A DNA stretch of 64,000 nucleotides from Caenibius tardaugens NBRC 16725 (GCF_003860345.1 NZ_CP034179.1:4200001-4264000); one strand, 5' to 3'. Counted from the first letter of the stretch, positions 20,132 through 30,776 are shown. A program made the numbers and translations. The notes: generated by a model not told the origin, from the sequence alone.

Positions 20132-20598
20132 CAGGTTGTCACATCTTCGGGGCCGAACCTGTGGCCAAAGGTTGCAAACCGCTCCTCCCGCCGATCAACA
20201 ATGCGCCAGCCATCCGGGGTGCGACGGAATTGGTCGATATATTGTGCACCCACAATCATGTGCTTCACCTCGCCCGAAGCTACTTTCAGCCCGTTGATAT
20301 TTAAGGTGTAGCTCGTGCCCCGAGCCTCATTTCCATCCACCGTGATTTCCACATTGGTGGTAAAATGCTGCATTTCGGCAATCGGCGGTAGCACAGCCTC
20401 CAGCCATCGCTTGACGTCCGGATAAGGTCCTGCCGGCCCACCTGCGCACGTGTAGTCGAGATGAGCGTCCGCAGTGAAACATAAGTCGAGCGCGTCGAAG
20501 GCGCGTTCATCCAGCGCCCGTGCATAGCGTTTGAGCACGGCTTCAATTGCCCACTGATCGAGAATGTCACGGACACCTTCTTCCACCTGCGCCCCCAT
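20131..20598 (-). CDS. SnoaL/NTF2-like protein
   Basis: A 155-residue protein of the NTF2-like superfamily, first gene of the P450 operon. Typical pattern: an N-terminal helix DILDQWAIEAVLKRYARALD, then FDALDLCFTADAHLDYT, and the closing strands YIDQFRRTPDGWRIVDRR. Relatives include ketosteroid isomerase, scytalone dehydratase and small subunits of ring-hydroxylating dioxygenases. It may isomerise or dehydrate the substrate or product of the P450, or serve as a binding protein; sequence alone does not decide. The palindrome at 20612-20626 ends 13 bp upstream of the ATG. Confidence 0.8.
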   Translation of the reverse strand: MGAQVEEGVRDILDQWAIEAVLKRYARALDERAFDALDLCFTADAHLDYTCAGGPAGPYPDVKRWLEAVLPPIAEMQHFTTNVEITVDGNEARGTSYTLNINGLKVASGEVKHMIVGAQYIDQFRRTPDGWRIVDRREERFATFGHRFGPEDVTT

Positions 20599-20611
20599 CT
20601 TGCCACATCAT

Positions 20612-20626
20612 TGCAATGTTATTGCA
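20612..20626. promoter_or_regulatory. Palindromic operator candidate for the P450 operon
   Basis: TGCAAT-GTT-ATTGCA is a perfect 6+6 bp inverted repeat with a 3-bp spacer, 13 bp upstream of the first ATG of the NTF2-P450-GlcG-unknown-TetR operon. A further TTGCAAT half-site lies at 20641-20647. Size and place fit a TetR-family operator, and the operon's own TetR gene is the obvious candidate. Confidence 0.6.
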
Positions 20627-20734
20627 TCACTGTTCTGCTTTTGCAATGTGCTGCCAATCTCGGAACGACAGATGCGAATGTCGCAATCGCGGTTGACGAA
20701 TCTGTCGAAATGGTGGCAAGCGGCCCGTGCCTGA

Positions 20735-20808
<74 letters not shown>

Positions 20809-21177
20809 TCCCCCTGACCGACGCCATTTGTATTCGTACAGATACGCGAAAAACCACAGTATGGCGTGGAATTGGACGGCAAGCTTTAAGCCGTGCCCTC
20901 AGGCAGTCAGCAACGAGCGTATATGACTGGGGAGGCTGGAAAACAGCGCTGTAATCTGTGTTCCTGAGGGCAAGCGAAGGCGCACCCATGGCGTTGACAT
21001 ATCCAGCAGTTCGACACGTCACGCCGGAAGTGTTCACACTTTTCGGTCGAAAAGTTCGCCCCATCTGCAATCCCGCAAGGAAGGCCCTATCAATCGCGCC
21101 GAATTGGCGACGGCTAAACGGAAATAAAGAAGGCGATGCGGGCTGCGCCAAGGATGGATCGCACCCGCCCCTACCGT
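20809..21177. other. Non-coding stretch after tRNA-Gly
   Basis: About 370 bp without a convincing gene; short open frames on both strands look like chance. A 9-bp inverted repeat (GCCCTCAGG at 20895-20903 and CCTGAGGGC at 20963-20971) is the only structure noticed. It may hold the 3' end of the minus-strand DUF11 operon, but no clear terminator was seen. Confidence 0.5.
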
Positions 21178-22629
21178 TCAATTCACCGTGCACTCGAAAG
21201 TCAGCGTGGCGCTCTGTCCAGAGTCCAGAGCGGAGAGCGCAATACCTCCGGCGCCGGTAAGATCGGCTACCGTATAGCTGCCTGCAGGAACGCCATTGCC
21301 GGTAATCGAGACCGGATTAGCCGGCGGGCATGTCAAGCCAGTGCCGGGGGTGTCTTTCACAACCGCGCCAGCGATATTTACCGGGCCGTTGTTGGTTGCG
21401 ACGATAGTGTAAGTCGTCACACCTTTTGCGACCCAATCGTTGGCCTGATCGACATTGTTGTTCACCCCGGGTGTATTCGTCTTGGTGATACCAAGGTCGA
21501 CATCGGGGATATCGGTGAAATCGCATTGAATTTGCGAGGTTGGGGTCACGTCAGCAGCCGCAAGCGTGAGAGAAGCTGTCGCTGGCCCTTCGATCGGGGT
21601 CGAAAGCGTTGCAAGGACGGCATTTCCATTGGCCACGTCGTAGCATTGCGCCGCCGTGAGCGTCCAATTGGCCGGCACATTCTCGGATACCACAGTATCG
21701 AGGCCGGAGTTGGAAATGTAGCGTTGAAGGCCATTGGTATACGCACCGCTTGCACTGACGGCGATGGTTTCCCCCGTTGCCGCAACGTCGCCGGTGGCAG
21801 CAGCGGTCACGACATTGGCGGGGTATGCAAAGGGGAAGTTGTTGGTCCCACCAGCACCGACGGTTTGTTTGCGCAGCAGGAGTGAAGGCTGATTGATCGA
21901 CAGGGCCAGATAATGCCCATCACCTTCTGAGCTATCCTCCCCGTCGAAGTAGGTAAAATTGAACGTGCTCACCGTTGGCGACGGACTTATGAAATTGACT
22001 GTGCCACAGGATCCATGGGAAAGGTTCGCACCAGTGTAGCAGCCAATGTTTTGGGCAACCATCCACGCGCTATTCACATAGGAATCGCTGTTATCAAACG
22101 GCGCATGCAATTCGCCTACGTCGAAAAGGCTGTTACCGGCGAGTTTGTTAGGTTTCACGCCCGAAAAAAGCACAACACCGGCATCCAGGTTGTTCCAGTG
22201 AAAACGCAATGCTTGTGGGTCAACGGCTAACGGCACGTTGCCGGGCGTCGAAAATGTGATCACCCCGTTAAACGTGGGGCTAAGCTTGCTTGCACAACCT
22301 GCATCAGTGGCGTCCCGCCCTGTGTTAACGGCCACTGCCTTGACCCCCGAAGGAACCGGATCGAAATACGATAGCCCGCTCGGGAAATTCTGTTCTGTAA
22401 GATTGAACGGAGCTCCGGGTTGGCAGGTCGCGGCCGTGGTCGTTATCGTCGCTTTGGTGTCACCCAGAGCGACAGTGAATACCCGGCCGCCGAACACGGT
22501 GTAATTAGCCCCCCAAACCGTTCGCGATTGCGCCTGCGCCTGAGATACCGGCAATGCAATGAACAGAAGCACAAGTGAAAGAGCCAGTTTCCCCAACGCC
22601 TTCCAGCTCAGGCCAGCAGTTCCCGTCAT
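21178..22629 (-). CDS. Exported DUF11-like surface protein
   Basis: Third gene of the surface-protein operon, 483 residues from the ATG at 22629. That start is favoured because it gives a clean signal peptide (LGKLALSLVLLFIALPVSQAQAQ); the frame also has GTG/ATG at 22683/22680, which would overlap the preceding stop. The mature part is Thr/Asn/Gly rich and predicted all-beta. A C-terminal DUF11-like module contains DLGITKTNTPGVNN, TYTIVATNNGPVNIAGAVV and KDTPGTGLTC. The paired cysteines are typical of exported proteins. There is no anchor or OmpA domain. It probably works with the two upstream gene products at the cell surface; the function is unknown. Confidence 0.75.
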   Translation of the reverse strand: MTGTAGLSWKALGKLALSLVLLFIALPVSQAQAQSRTVWGANYTVFGGRVFTVALGDTKATITTTAATCQPGAPFNLTEQNFPSGLSYFDPVPSGVKAVAVNTGRDATDAGCASKLSPTFNGVITFSTPGNVPLAVDPQALRFHWNNLDAGVVLFSGVKPNKLAGNSLFDVGELHAPFDNSDSYVNSAWMVAQNIGCYTGANLSHGSCGTVNFISPSPTVSTFNFTYFDGEDSSEGDGHYLALSINQPSLLLRKQTVGAGGTNNFPFAYPANVVTAAATGDVAATGETIAVSASGAYTNGLQRYISNSGLDTVVSENVPANWTLTAAQCYDVANGNAVLATLSTPIEGPATASLTLAAADVTPTSQIQCDFTDIPDVDLGITKTNTPGVNNNVDQANDWVAKGVTTYTIVATNNGPVNIAGAVVKDTPGTGLTCPPANPVSITGNGVPAGSYTVADLTGAGGIALSALDSGQSATLTFECTVN

Positions 22630-22679
22630 ATCGTTGAATTCCCCATCTGTGCGATCACTGTCAATCGTGCACCAAGCCA

Positions 22680-25600
22680 TCACAACCGGCCAACCACGTT
22701 CAGGAACAAGCCCTTGTGATTATAGTCGAAGTTCGTCAGATCATCGCTGAAGTCCGTGAAGTTGAAGCCGACTCCCACGCGCATATTATCGGTCAGATCG
22801 TAGTCGATCCCGACCAACGCGCCCTGACGGACGCCGCCCTTGTCGATGGCGAGGAGCCGGTATTCGGCCAGGCCATGCCATTTCCCCAGCAGCCCATACC
22901 GAAGCTGCGCGGCGCCAAAGGTCGCGCCGGAATCCGCCCATTGCCCTTCGCGACGACCAAACCGGACCTCGCCTTCACGGCGCATCAGCTTTCCGGCAAA
23001 TTCCCAGCGCCGATCGGCATGATAGATCCCCTCCATGGAGAATATCTTTGAACGCTGATCGTAATAGGCGACATTGTCACCAACCTGGGCCAGCGACGAC
23101 ACGTCGTAGAAATAGCTCGCTTTGCCCAGCAGCGCCCAGCGGGTCGAATTCCATGGCCGCCACGCAAAACCCACGTTCGCTTCGATGAAGCGTGCGTCGG
23201 CCAGCGGATTGATCTTGTCTTCGGTTTCGGAGAAGTTGAAACGGCCCAATACGCGAAAGCTCTCGTTGAACTTGTGCGCGAAGCGGTTGGTCGTAACCCA
23301 TTGGGTGCGGTGTTCCGCACCTGTATCATGGCGCCATTCCAGTTTTGTCTGCCACTGGGTCCGGTTGCTGGTGTATCCGCCGTTGATGCTGATCGCGCGG
23401 CGATCCACTGTTTCGATACCGCCGCTGGTCGTATCCCGGCGAAGCTCGGCGCTTTGCACCGTGAATCCCATGTTCCAGCCAACTTTGGGATAGAAATCCA
23501 TGCCAAATGTGTGGGCCAATCCATTTTCGTTTCCGGTCCCGCGCAGATACTGGCTCTCGTTGAACATCGACACCTGGTTAGACAACCGCCAACGCTGTCC
23601 CAGAGTGGCCCCGGTGGCCCCCCGGTTATTGAACAGCGGGTCGTAATCCGTACGGTCTGTCGAATAGGTGTAGCTACCATAAATCGAATGATCTGGCGCG
23701 AGCTTGTATTCGGCATTCACCCGCGCCGCATCGCCTCGGTCGCCCGTAAGAACCTCCGCGCCGATAGTGGATTTTTTGCCGAACAGATATTTGCCGCCAA
23801 CGGTCAGGGCATCGTTATCTGCATAAGCGCCCTGATCGTCATCCAACGTCAGCTGGCCAATGGCGTAGAGATCCAGCGATGAACCGATGCGATGCGTATA
23901 CTGCACCGCACCAAGCGTTCCATGGGCCGATCCGCCCAGCCTGTCTTCCTGCACATGCCGCACTTCACCCGTCAGCACATTGTTCGGCGTCAACGACCAT
24001 TCCGCGGTGAACTGTCCCTGTGTCAGAGACTGAGCCCCCTGCTCCGCCTTGCTCGCGCGGGCATAGAATTTGACGTCGGCTGCCGGTTCGCCTTGCAGCT
24101 CGCCGCCATATTCCGTGATGGCCCGGCCGAGATCGGCTCTCGCGACCGAGTATCCCGCGTCGACATCGCGCCACCATGCAGACGCGCTCCAATCGCGCGT
24201 GGTCAGGCCCAGCTCCTTCAGATTGACGCGTGCCTCGATTGCAGTGGCGTCGCCCTTGCGGCGGCCGGTGACAGCGTTCATCTCGCGGAAATCAAGACCG
24301 CCGTTATCCGAGTAAAACACGGGGGCGCTCGTGGCTTTCGTCCACGACCGCTCGACCTTGAGATAGGTGCCGCGGCCAGCTTGCAGGGTCAGATCGACAC
24401 CTTTCAGAGAATAATCGTCACCCGCCCGGTTTTCCTCGACCCAGGTACCGCCGATTCCGATGTGGTCCCCGAACCAGTGCTTGCCCCGGGCGCCGAAACT
24501 GGCGTTATCCATATCCAGACCGCTCGGTACATATTCATAATCGACGAGCAGATATTGCGCGAAACCGTCCAGCGGAGCCAGACTGGTGATCGACGTGGTG
24601 TTGTCACGAACCAGCTGGGCCAGAGGCTTCGTCAGGATCATGCGCCCCTGCAGTTCGTCCATCTCGTAATCTGCGCCGCGCAACAGATCGATGCGGTTCT
24701 CCACCCGTCCAGTTGAAGGATCGCGCACTTCAATCACCACGCGGTCGGAACCTGGCAGAAGGTCGGTATGTTTCAGATAATAAAGGCTGCCACCGGTGCC
24801 GAGAAATTCGCTATGCCCGGGCGAAGTCTGCGATTCCGATGCAAATCCGCGCAATTCCGTACCCGGATCGCCATATTCTGTCGTGCGGCGGCTCCGCAGT
24901 TTTAGGGCGCCACCATAAAGGGCGCGGGAATATTGCGCATATTCAGTGCCGGTGATCCCCGTTTCGAAATTGCCGAACAGTGCGGTGTTCTTGTCCCAAT
25001 CGACCCTGACATACAGCCGCCCCATGGTGTCGATATCACGATAGCTGGTCGAATCATCGCCATAGACTGGATAATAGGCGTCCGGATCAAGCCGCCGGAA
25101 CACGTCCGTGGGATCCGCCTTCCAGAACCCGTCGAAGACATCGCTCAATTGGCGTTCCGTGGTATCCATCTGGGCGGTGATGAGATACTTCCCCTTGACC
25201 TTCCCCTTCAGATAAAAAGCTAGCCGTCCATCGACGAGGAAATCCTTGCGAAAGCTGTCATCGGGAGCGAGCGGCTCGACCGACCCCGAAACATCCCCGG
25301 CCGAAGCCGTGATGTCGGCAATGCCAACCAGAAACATGTAGCGGCCGGTGACATCGACATCCAGCACACGGTTCATGCGTTCCTTGTCCCCGAAAACCGA
25401 AACGTCGAACTTGTGGTTCCCGATCGGCACGAGATACTCGGCAACCATCTTCCCTTCCTGATCCACGGGATGGTTCTGGCCGTTGATCTCGATCGAATGG
25501 CGCTCCGGGATGTTGCGTCCCTGAATCCTGATACGCGAACCATAGATGGCGATGTTCTGCTGACGCAAACCGTCCGCCCCGAACACGCCCTGAGTCAGGC

Positions 25601-26399
25601 TCCGGCGTTCCGCCTCGTCCGCCGACAGGGAAAGACCCTGCTGTTTCTCCGTCGCTTGTCTGGAGAGCTGCGCGCCGCGGTCCGCCTCTTCCGGTGACAC
25701 CAGTTGTATCCGGCGCGGAAACGTCTCGTCGAAGACATTCTTCTCGTCCCATACGCGCATGATGTAGATCAGCTCGTCCCCCGGCTTCAGTTTGAGGCCT
25801 GTCGGAAGGGCCCCATCCCACGACACCTCGTCCATTGCGGCGAGATTGGCGTCGAGCTTCGCGATCGGGCTGACGAGATCGACGTCGGTGGACCGGAATA
25901 TCTGAATCTCGGCCTTCTTGATGAAGTCGGGATAGTTCGAATAGGTGACGAAACGGACAGGCTTGACGATCTTGCCATGGTCAAACCCGGCCAAGGTTGG
26001 CGCATTCACGTTGAGGATCGGTTGTCCCAGGCTCGGATCCTCGGTGGCCCAGATGACCCCGCCGTTCGCAAGCTGAACCGCCCATTTTCCGGAGAGATTA
26101 GCGCGGCCGGGCTGTTCCGGCCGGGCCGGCTGTTCCAGCGATACCGAGACGCGCCGATCCGGCTGGAGACCGGACGATGTTCGGTCGCTGCCGTCGGTGA
26201 GCGGCTGCTGTTCACCCCGTGTGCGAATCTGCACCAGTGTGCCTTCGTCGCTGACGCAGCCATCTTCGCCGCACTGCACACCACTGATCGGGGTCGTTCC
26301 GGTTGCAGTCGTCGTGACCTCCTGCGCCGAGGCCGAGGACATGGCCATGGAAACCGGAACACTGAAGATGACGCAAGTGAATTTGTTCATGATACGCAT
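22680..26399 (-). CDS. Large outer-membrane beta-barrel-like protein
   Basis: Second gene of the operon, about 1239 residues from the ATG at 26399 (GGGGGA about ten bases upstream; the frame is open to 26432). The signal peptide is MNKFTCVIFSVPVSMAMSSASAQ. Residues ~100-370 look like periplasmic beta-sandwich modules (IRIQGRNIPERHSIEINGQ). From ~380 to the end come amphipathic, aromatic-rich beta-hairpins (GRLAFYLKGKVKGKYLITAQ, then many YGSYTY/WRWRL-like strands), ending in LFLNVVGRL as expected for an outer-membrane barrel. It is not a standard TonB receptor because no plug motif is seen. It starts four bases after the stop of the DUF11/OmpA gene. An export or display role for the flanking DUF11 proteins is inference. 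Confidence 0.78.
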   Translation of the reverse strand: MRIMNKFTCVIFSVPVSMAMSSASAQEVTTTATGTTPISGVQCGEDGCVSDEGTLVQIRTRGEQQPLTDGSDRTSSGLQPDRRVSVSLEQPARPEQPGRANLSGKWAVQLANGGVIWATEDPSLGQPILNVNAPTLAGFDHGKIVKPVRFVTYSNYPDFIKKAEIQIFRSTDVDLVSPIAKLDANLAAMDEVSWDGALPTGLKLKPGDELIYIMRVWDEKNVFDETFPRRIQLVSPEEADRGAQLSRQATEKQQGLSLSADEAERRSLTQGVFGADGLRQQNIAIYGSRIRIQGRNIPERHSIEINGQNHPVDQEGKMVAEYLVPIGNHKFDVSVFGDKERMNRVLDVDVTGRYMFLVGIADITASAGDVSGSVEPLAPDDSFRKDFLVDGRLAFYLKGKVKGKYLITAQMDTTERQLSDVFDGFWKADPTDVFRRLDPDAYYPVYGDDSTSYRDIDTMGRLYVRVDWDKNTALFGNFETGITGTEYAQYSRALYGGALKLRSRRTTEYGDPGTELRGFASESQTSPGHSEFLGTGGSLYYLKHTDLLPGSDRVVIEVRDPSTGRVENRIDLLRGADYEMDELQGRMILTKPLAQLVRDNTTSITSLAPLDGFAQYLLVDYEYVPSGLDMDNASFGARGKHWFGDHIGIGGTWVEENRAGDDYSLKGVDLTLQAGRGTYLKVERSWTKATSAPVFYSDNGGLDFREMNAVTGRRKGDATAIEARVNLKELGLTTRDWSASAWWRDVDAGYSVARADLGRAITEYGGELQGEPAADVKFYARASKAEQGAQSLTQGQFTAEWSLTPNNVLTGEVRHVQEDRLGGSAHGTLGAVQYTHRIGSSLDLYAIGQLTLDDDQGAYADNDALTVGGKYLFGKKSTIGAEVLTGDRGDAARVNAEYKLAPDHSIYGSYTYSTDRTDYDPLFNNRGATGATLGQRWRLSNQVSMFNESQYLRGTGNENGLAHTFGMDFYPKVGWNMGFTVQSAELRRDTTSGGIETVDRRAISINGGYTSNRTQWQTKLEWRHDTGAEHRTQWVTTNRFAHKFNESFRVLGRFNFSETEDKINPLADARFIEANVGFAWRPWNSTRWALLGKASYFYDVSSLAQVGDNVAYYDQRSKIFSMEGIYHADRRWEFAGKLMRREGEVRFGRREGQWADSGATFGAAQLRYGLLGKWHGLAEYRLLAIDKGGVRQGALVGIDYDLTDNMRVGVGFNFTDFSDDLTNFDYNHKGLFLNVVGRL

Positions 26400-26403
26400 G
26401 GCC

Positions 26404-29400
26404 TTATCGTCCCCCATTTGTGAGGGGCGCACTGGGATCCTGGCTGACCTCTACGCGGAGCTTCGCGCGAGCCTCGGGACTGAGCAGACGCGCGATGGCG
26501 TCGAACACGGCCTTCGATCTCCGCATGGCAAGATCGGTATTATGGACGTCGGAGGCGCGACGGTCGGCGTATCCAACGATGCCCACCACGCCGCCTTTCA
26601 TCTTTTCGATGTCGGTCGCTATCGCCGCGATCACCGGCACATACTTTGCCTTGATCGCCGTCTCGTCCGTATCGAAGAACACGTCCCGCAGTACCGGATT
26701 AGCAGCCAGCGAAAGCAGCCCGGTCCTGTTGTCAGACGGTACTGTCCGCAGTGTGACCACGGTTCCCTTGATGGCCACGTCCCCGACCCGATCGCGAAGC
26801 GCCGCCTGGACCGATTGTGCCCGGGCATAGGCCAGTTCAGGCGTCTCGCCAGTGGCGGAGATAACGATCTCTCCACCCTCGTGACCGCGGATCTGCTCGG
26901 CGACGCTGTCCAGCGCCCCTTCCGTACCCGGACGTATCAGCGCGCTTCCCGGATTGAACAGGACGCTGCCCAGTTCAATCTCAATCGTTTTCTTCGCGCC
27001 CTCGATCAGACCATCCGGCAGCTTGACCCCCCAGTCGAACCGGACGGGAATACCCGGCGTGATACGCCGCAACAGCGGATTGGCGGTGGTCAGCGCTGCA
27101 CCCTCTGGCAGTGTTGCCGTATCCAGTTTGAGGATGAAATTGCGGCCACGCTCCCATGCGCCGCCAGAGATGCCGACGATGTGATAACGCCCAAACTGAT
27201 CGGTTTCGGAGATCAACCCTTCAACCGAAGCGATCCGGACACCGGGAATGCCGCGCTCATCGACCCCGTGATTGGTAATCACGTAGTCCACGGCGAGCCC
27301 GTCTCCTACCTGAGTCACCTGACGCTCGATCACCAGATCGGCCCCGGTCAGTCCGGCCTTGGCATCGCCTGAACGCTCGACACTGGTCTGGCCGTCTGCC
27401 GTCATACGATAGGTCAGGCCCTGCCGGGTTGTCAGAACGAAGTCATCGGTGAATGCTGGCGACGACAGCTTCTGGCGGATAACAATGCGATGGGTCTCGA
27501 TCGGGTCTGCATCCGATTGCCGTGCCGACAATTGGCCAAATTCAAGCCCATGGAGGAGCGGCGCGCTGGCATCGACCTCCGGCTGCATTCCTTTGCCGCG
27601 GTCTATCGTGGTCGAATTGGGAATATAGGCCCCGGGCGCAAACCCGCCGCTGACCTTGATGTCGCTAAGAGCGGCAGTATCCTGCCAGCCATCATGGTCA
27701 CGATCATCGAACACCGTGCCGAGGATCAGAGTTTCGTCGATGAGCGGATCACCGACCAGTTGCACTTCAGCCGTCGCCACGTTGGAGGTTACACTCCCGC
27801 GCCGGGCGTGGGCGTGATTGATATGGATGCCACTGCGGACACCTGCACCAACCCGCAGCAGATAGGTGAGGATCGCCTTGCCATCGGCTTCGATATCAAG
27901 CTGATCGACGCGGATAGGATAGGTGCCCGCCAGACGTCCGAGATCATCCTGATCGGCGACGGTCAGCGACTTGTCGACATAGGTGAAACCGGCTGGCGGG
28001 GTGTCGATCAGCGTTACATCGCTTACACCCCAGGGGCTGAGGTTCTCGACGGTCACCGTATACCGGACAAGATCACCGACCCGCACATCGCGCGGAGCCG
28101 CGCTCTTCGTCACTCTCAGAACCACCGGGGTCGCCTCGACCTCGACAGCTGCCTCGCTACCGGCGGTAACTTTGCCGCGAGCCGGGAACCCGGTCACCAC
28201 GACCTTGTTCTCAAGATCGACGCCCGCATCTACGTCAGCTTCGGTGATAGTGTGCGTATAGGTCCGGCAGGTAGCCGTCTGCCCAGGCAGCAGACGCGTC
28301 GGGGTGCAGTCAAGCGCGGTCGGTGCCTGATTCTGGAGCGTATCGATCGTTTCGAAGCGTTCGATGGTTACGTTGCCGATGTTGTGAACCATCACCGTGT
28401 AGGTGATGACATCACCAATATTACCTTTGCCCGGCGTCAGGCCATCCGTGGTCAGTGCTGCGACCTTGGTCACCTGAATCGCGGGATTCTGCGCAAGCAG
28501 GGTAACCGTCGGATTGTCGAGCGTCGGGCTCCCGCTGTCTGAAATATCGGTGACCTCTTCACCGCCCTCGACCGTGCCGAAAGCGGTCGCGGTATTAACG
28601 ACCTGCCCGTCATCGACGTCGGCCTGTGTCAGCACATAATGCGCGGTGAAAGTAGACGAATCCGACTGCCCGACTGCAAGGCTCGCCAAAGGCCCACCGG
28701 ACACAGCCACCAGCGTATCGGTGACCCTGACATCCGTAAGGGGCATATTCCCTACGTTCATCACGGTGAATTCATAGTCGATCGCGTCACCCGCACCGCC
28801 GATAAGTCCATCGCCATTGGTGTCGACCGGTTCAGAAGCATGCTTGATCAGGGCGATCTTCGGCTGCGGAACCACTGCTACCGTCGTCGTGGTCGTGGTC
28901 GAAGGCGGCGAGCCGATTGTCCCGTCGTCTGGATCGCTACCGCTGGCCGTGGCGCTGTTGACCACGCTGCCGGGCACATCGCTGACCTTGATCGTGTAGC
29001 TGGCCGTGAAGGTTGTGGTGTCATGCGCACCGCTCGCCAGCGTCGCGATCGGGCCACCACTCAGCACCACATCAGCCAGCGTGTCCGCGACCGTCACATT
29101 GGTCAGCGGCACATTGCCGGTGTTGTGGACGTCAAAGCTCCAGTGGATCACGTCGCCTGCATCGGTGATGCTGTTGCCGTTGGTGTCCGTGACCGAGGCT
29201 ACCGTCTTGGTCAGCGCCAGCGAGGGCTGCGACACTGTCGTCGTGGTCGTGGTCGAAGGCGGCGAGCCGATTGTCCCGTCGTCTGGATCGCTGCCGCTGG
29301 CCGTGGCGCTGTTGACCACGCTGCCGGGCACGTCGCTGACCTTGATCGTGTAGCTGGCCGTGAAGGTTGTGGTGTCATGCGCACCGCTCGCCAGCGTCGC

Positions 29401-30776
29401 GATCGGGCCGCCGCTCAGCACCACATCAGCCAGCGTGTCCGCGACCGTCACATTGGTCAGCGGCACATTGCCGGTGTTGTGGACGTCAAAGCTCCAGTGG
29501 ATCACGTCGCCTGCATCGGTGATGCTGTTGCCGTTGGTGTCCGTGACCGAGGCTACCGTCTTGGTCAGCGCCAGCGAGGGCTGCGACACTGTCGTCGTGG
29601 TCGTGGTCGAAGGCGGCGAGCCGATTGTCCCGTCGTCTGGATCGCTACCGCTGGCCGTGGCGCTGTTGACCACGCTGCCGGGCACGTCGCTGACCTTGAT
29701 CGTGTAGCTGGCCGTGAAGGTTGTGGTGTCATGCGCACCGCTCGCCAGCGTCGCGATCGGGCCGCCGCTCAGCACCACATCAGCCAGCGTGTCCGCGACC
29801 GTCACATTGGTCAGCGGCACATTGCCGGTGTTGTGGACGTCAAAGCTCCAGTGGATCACGTCGCCCGCATCGGTGATGCTGTTGCCGTTGGTGTCCGTGA
29901 CCGAGGCTACCGTCTTGGTCAGCGCCAGCGAGGGATATCCCACAAAAACGTTGGTTAGCGTGCAACTGACGGAGGCACCAAGCACCACATTGACAGCAGT
30001 CAGGCCACTACCGGCGGGTCCGCAATCCCAGCCAGCATTCGTATAGTCCGGATCAACATTGCCAGAATCTGCCGGCCCGCCACTCTCGGCGAGCGAATAG
30101 GAACCCGGCAGCACCGCTACATTTGTAACGGATGCATTACCCGTGACGCCACTCAGCGTCTGAGGACCTATAGCAGTAAGGGTCCACTGGTCTGCAGTCG
30201 CCGTACCACCACCACTGTTATCTACGTTCTTTATCAGAGTGAGCGTTGCACCCTGGTCATCATTCGTGATTTCACACGTGACTTGGGCACTTTCCGCCAA
30301 TGTCACAGAGCCAGCACCAAACGCGCCTGAAACGGCACTGAAACCCGTCCCGCTGCAAGTCCAGGTACCCTCCGTGTATCCCGCTGTATCAAGTTCCGAT
30401 AAGGAATACGTTCCTGGCTCTACGTTGAGAATGGTTGACGTATAGACAGCGTTCGTTGCCGTTCCCGTGTTCGCACCAAAGGACAATGTCCCGGCACTCG
30501 TTGTGATCCCAAAACTCGTGGCGGTTGCATCGCCGCCGTTATCATTTGTGACACGCTTGATAATCGTCAGTTGAACGAGAACATTATCACTGTCTGCCGC
30601 ACTATTGTCAGTGGTGTTGTCTTCCGTGAGCCCCGTTGGCGCAATGATCGTGGCGGTATTCGTAACCGTTTGCGCCAATGCCGGCCGCCCCCCAAGGGGG
30701 CCAGCAGGACCATAAGTCCAAACATCGTTCTCCGGAAGAATGCCGGAATGCGCGATGGAAGAAGGTATCCACTCAC
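26404..30776 (-). CDS. Giant DUF11-repeat surface protein with C-terminal OmpA-like domains (start region frameshifted)
   Basis: First gene of the operon, ~1460 residues. The N-terminus contains Cna-B/SpaA-like modules (LTIIKRVTNDNGGDATATSF). Three almost identical 118-residue DUF11 modules follow (LALTKTVASVTDTNGNS, WSFDVHNTGNVPLTNVTVAD), then more divergent DUF11 modules (ITYTVMVHNIGNVTIERFET) and two OmpA-like segments near residues 1270 and 1365 (LGSVLFNPGSALIRPG; VFFDTDETAIKAKYVP). The main frame opens with a non-signal sequence, while the GTG at 30776 in the -1 frame gives FFRRTMFGLMVLLAPLG. Adding one base at the G6 (30688-30693) or C5 (30696-30700) run joins this to GRPALAQT, a proper signal peptide. 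OmpA domains suggest peptidoglycan tethering. Confidence 0.8.
28873..29934 (-). repeat. Three tandem 354-bp repeats inside the DUF11 gene
   Basis: Units at 28873-29226, 29227-29580 and 29581-29934 are nearly identical at the DNA level, with only a few substitutions noticed. Each encodes one 118-residue DUF11 module including a TTTTTTV linker. Such identity implies recent duplication or ongoing gene conversion and makes copy number likely to vary between strains and assemblies. Confidence 0.93.

Noticed and set aside
28873-29934. Regular repeats considered as a CRISPR-like or satellite array
   Set aside because: The 354-bp units are coding, in frame, and have no spacers; they are protein modules.
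28639-29958. Long plus-strand open frame opposite the DUF11 repeats
   Set aside because: It is an Arg/His/Gly-rich shadow of the true minus-strand gene caused by high GC and repeat structure.
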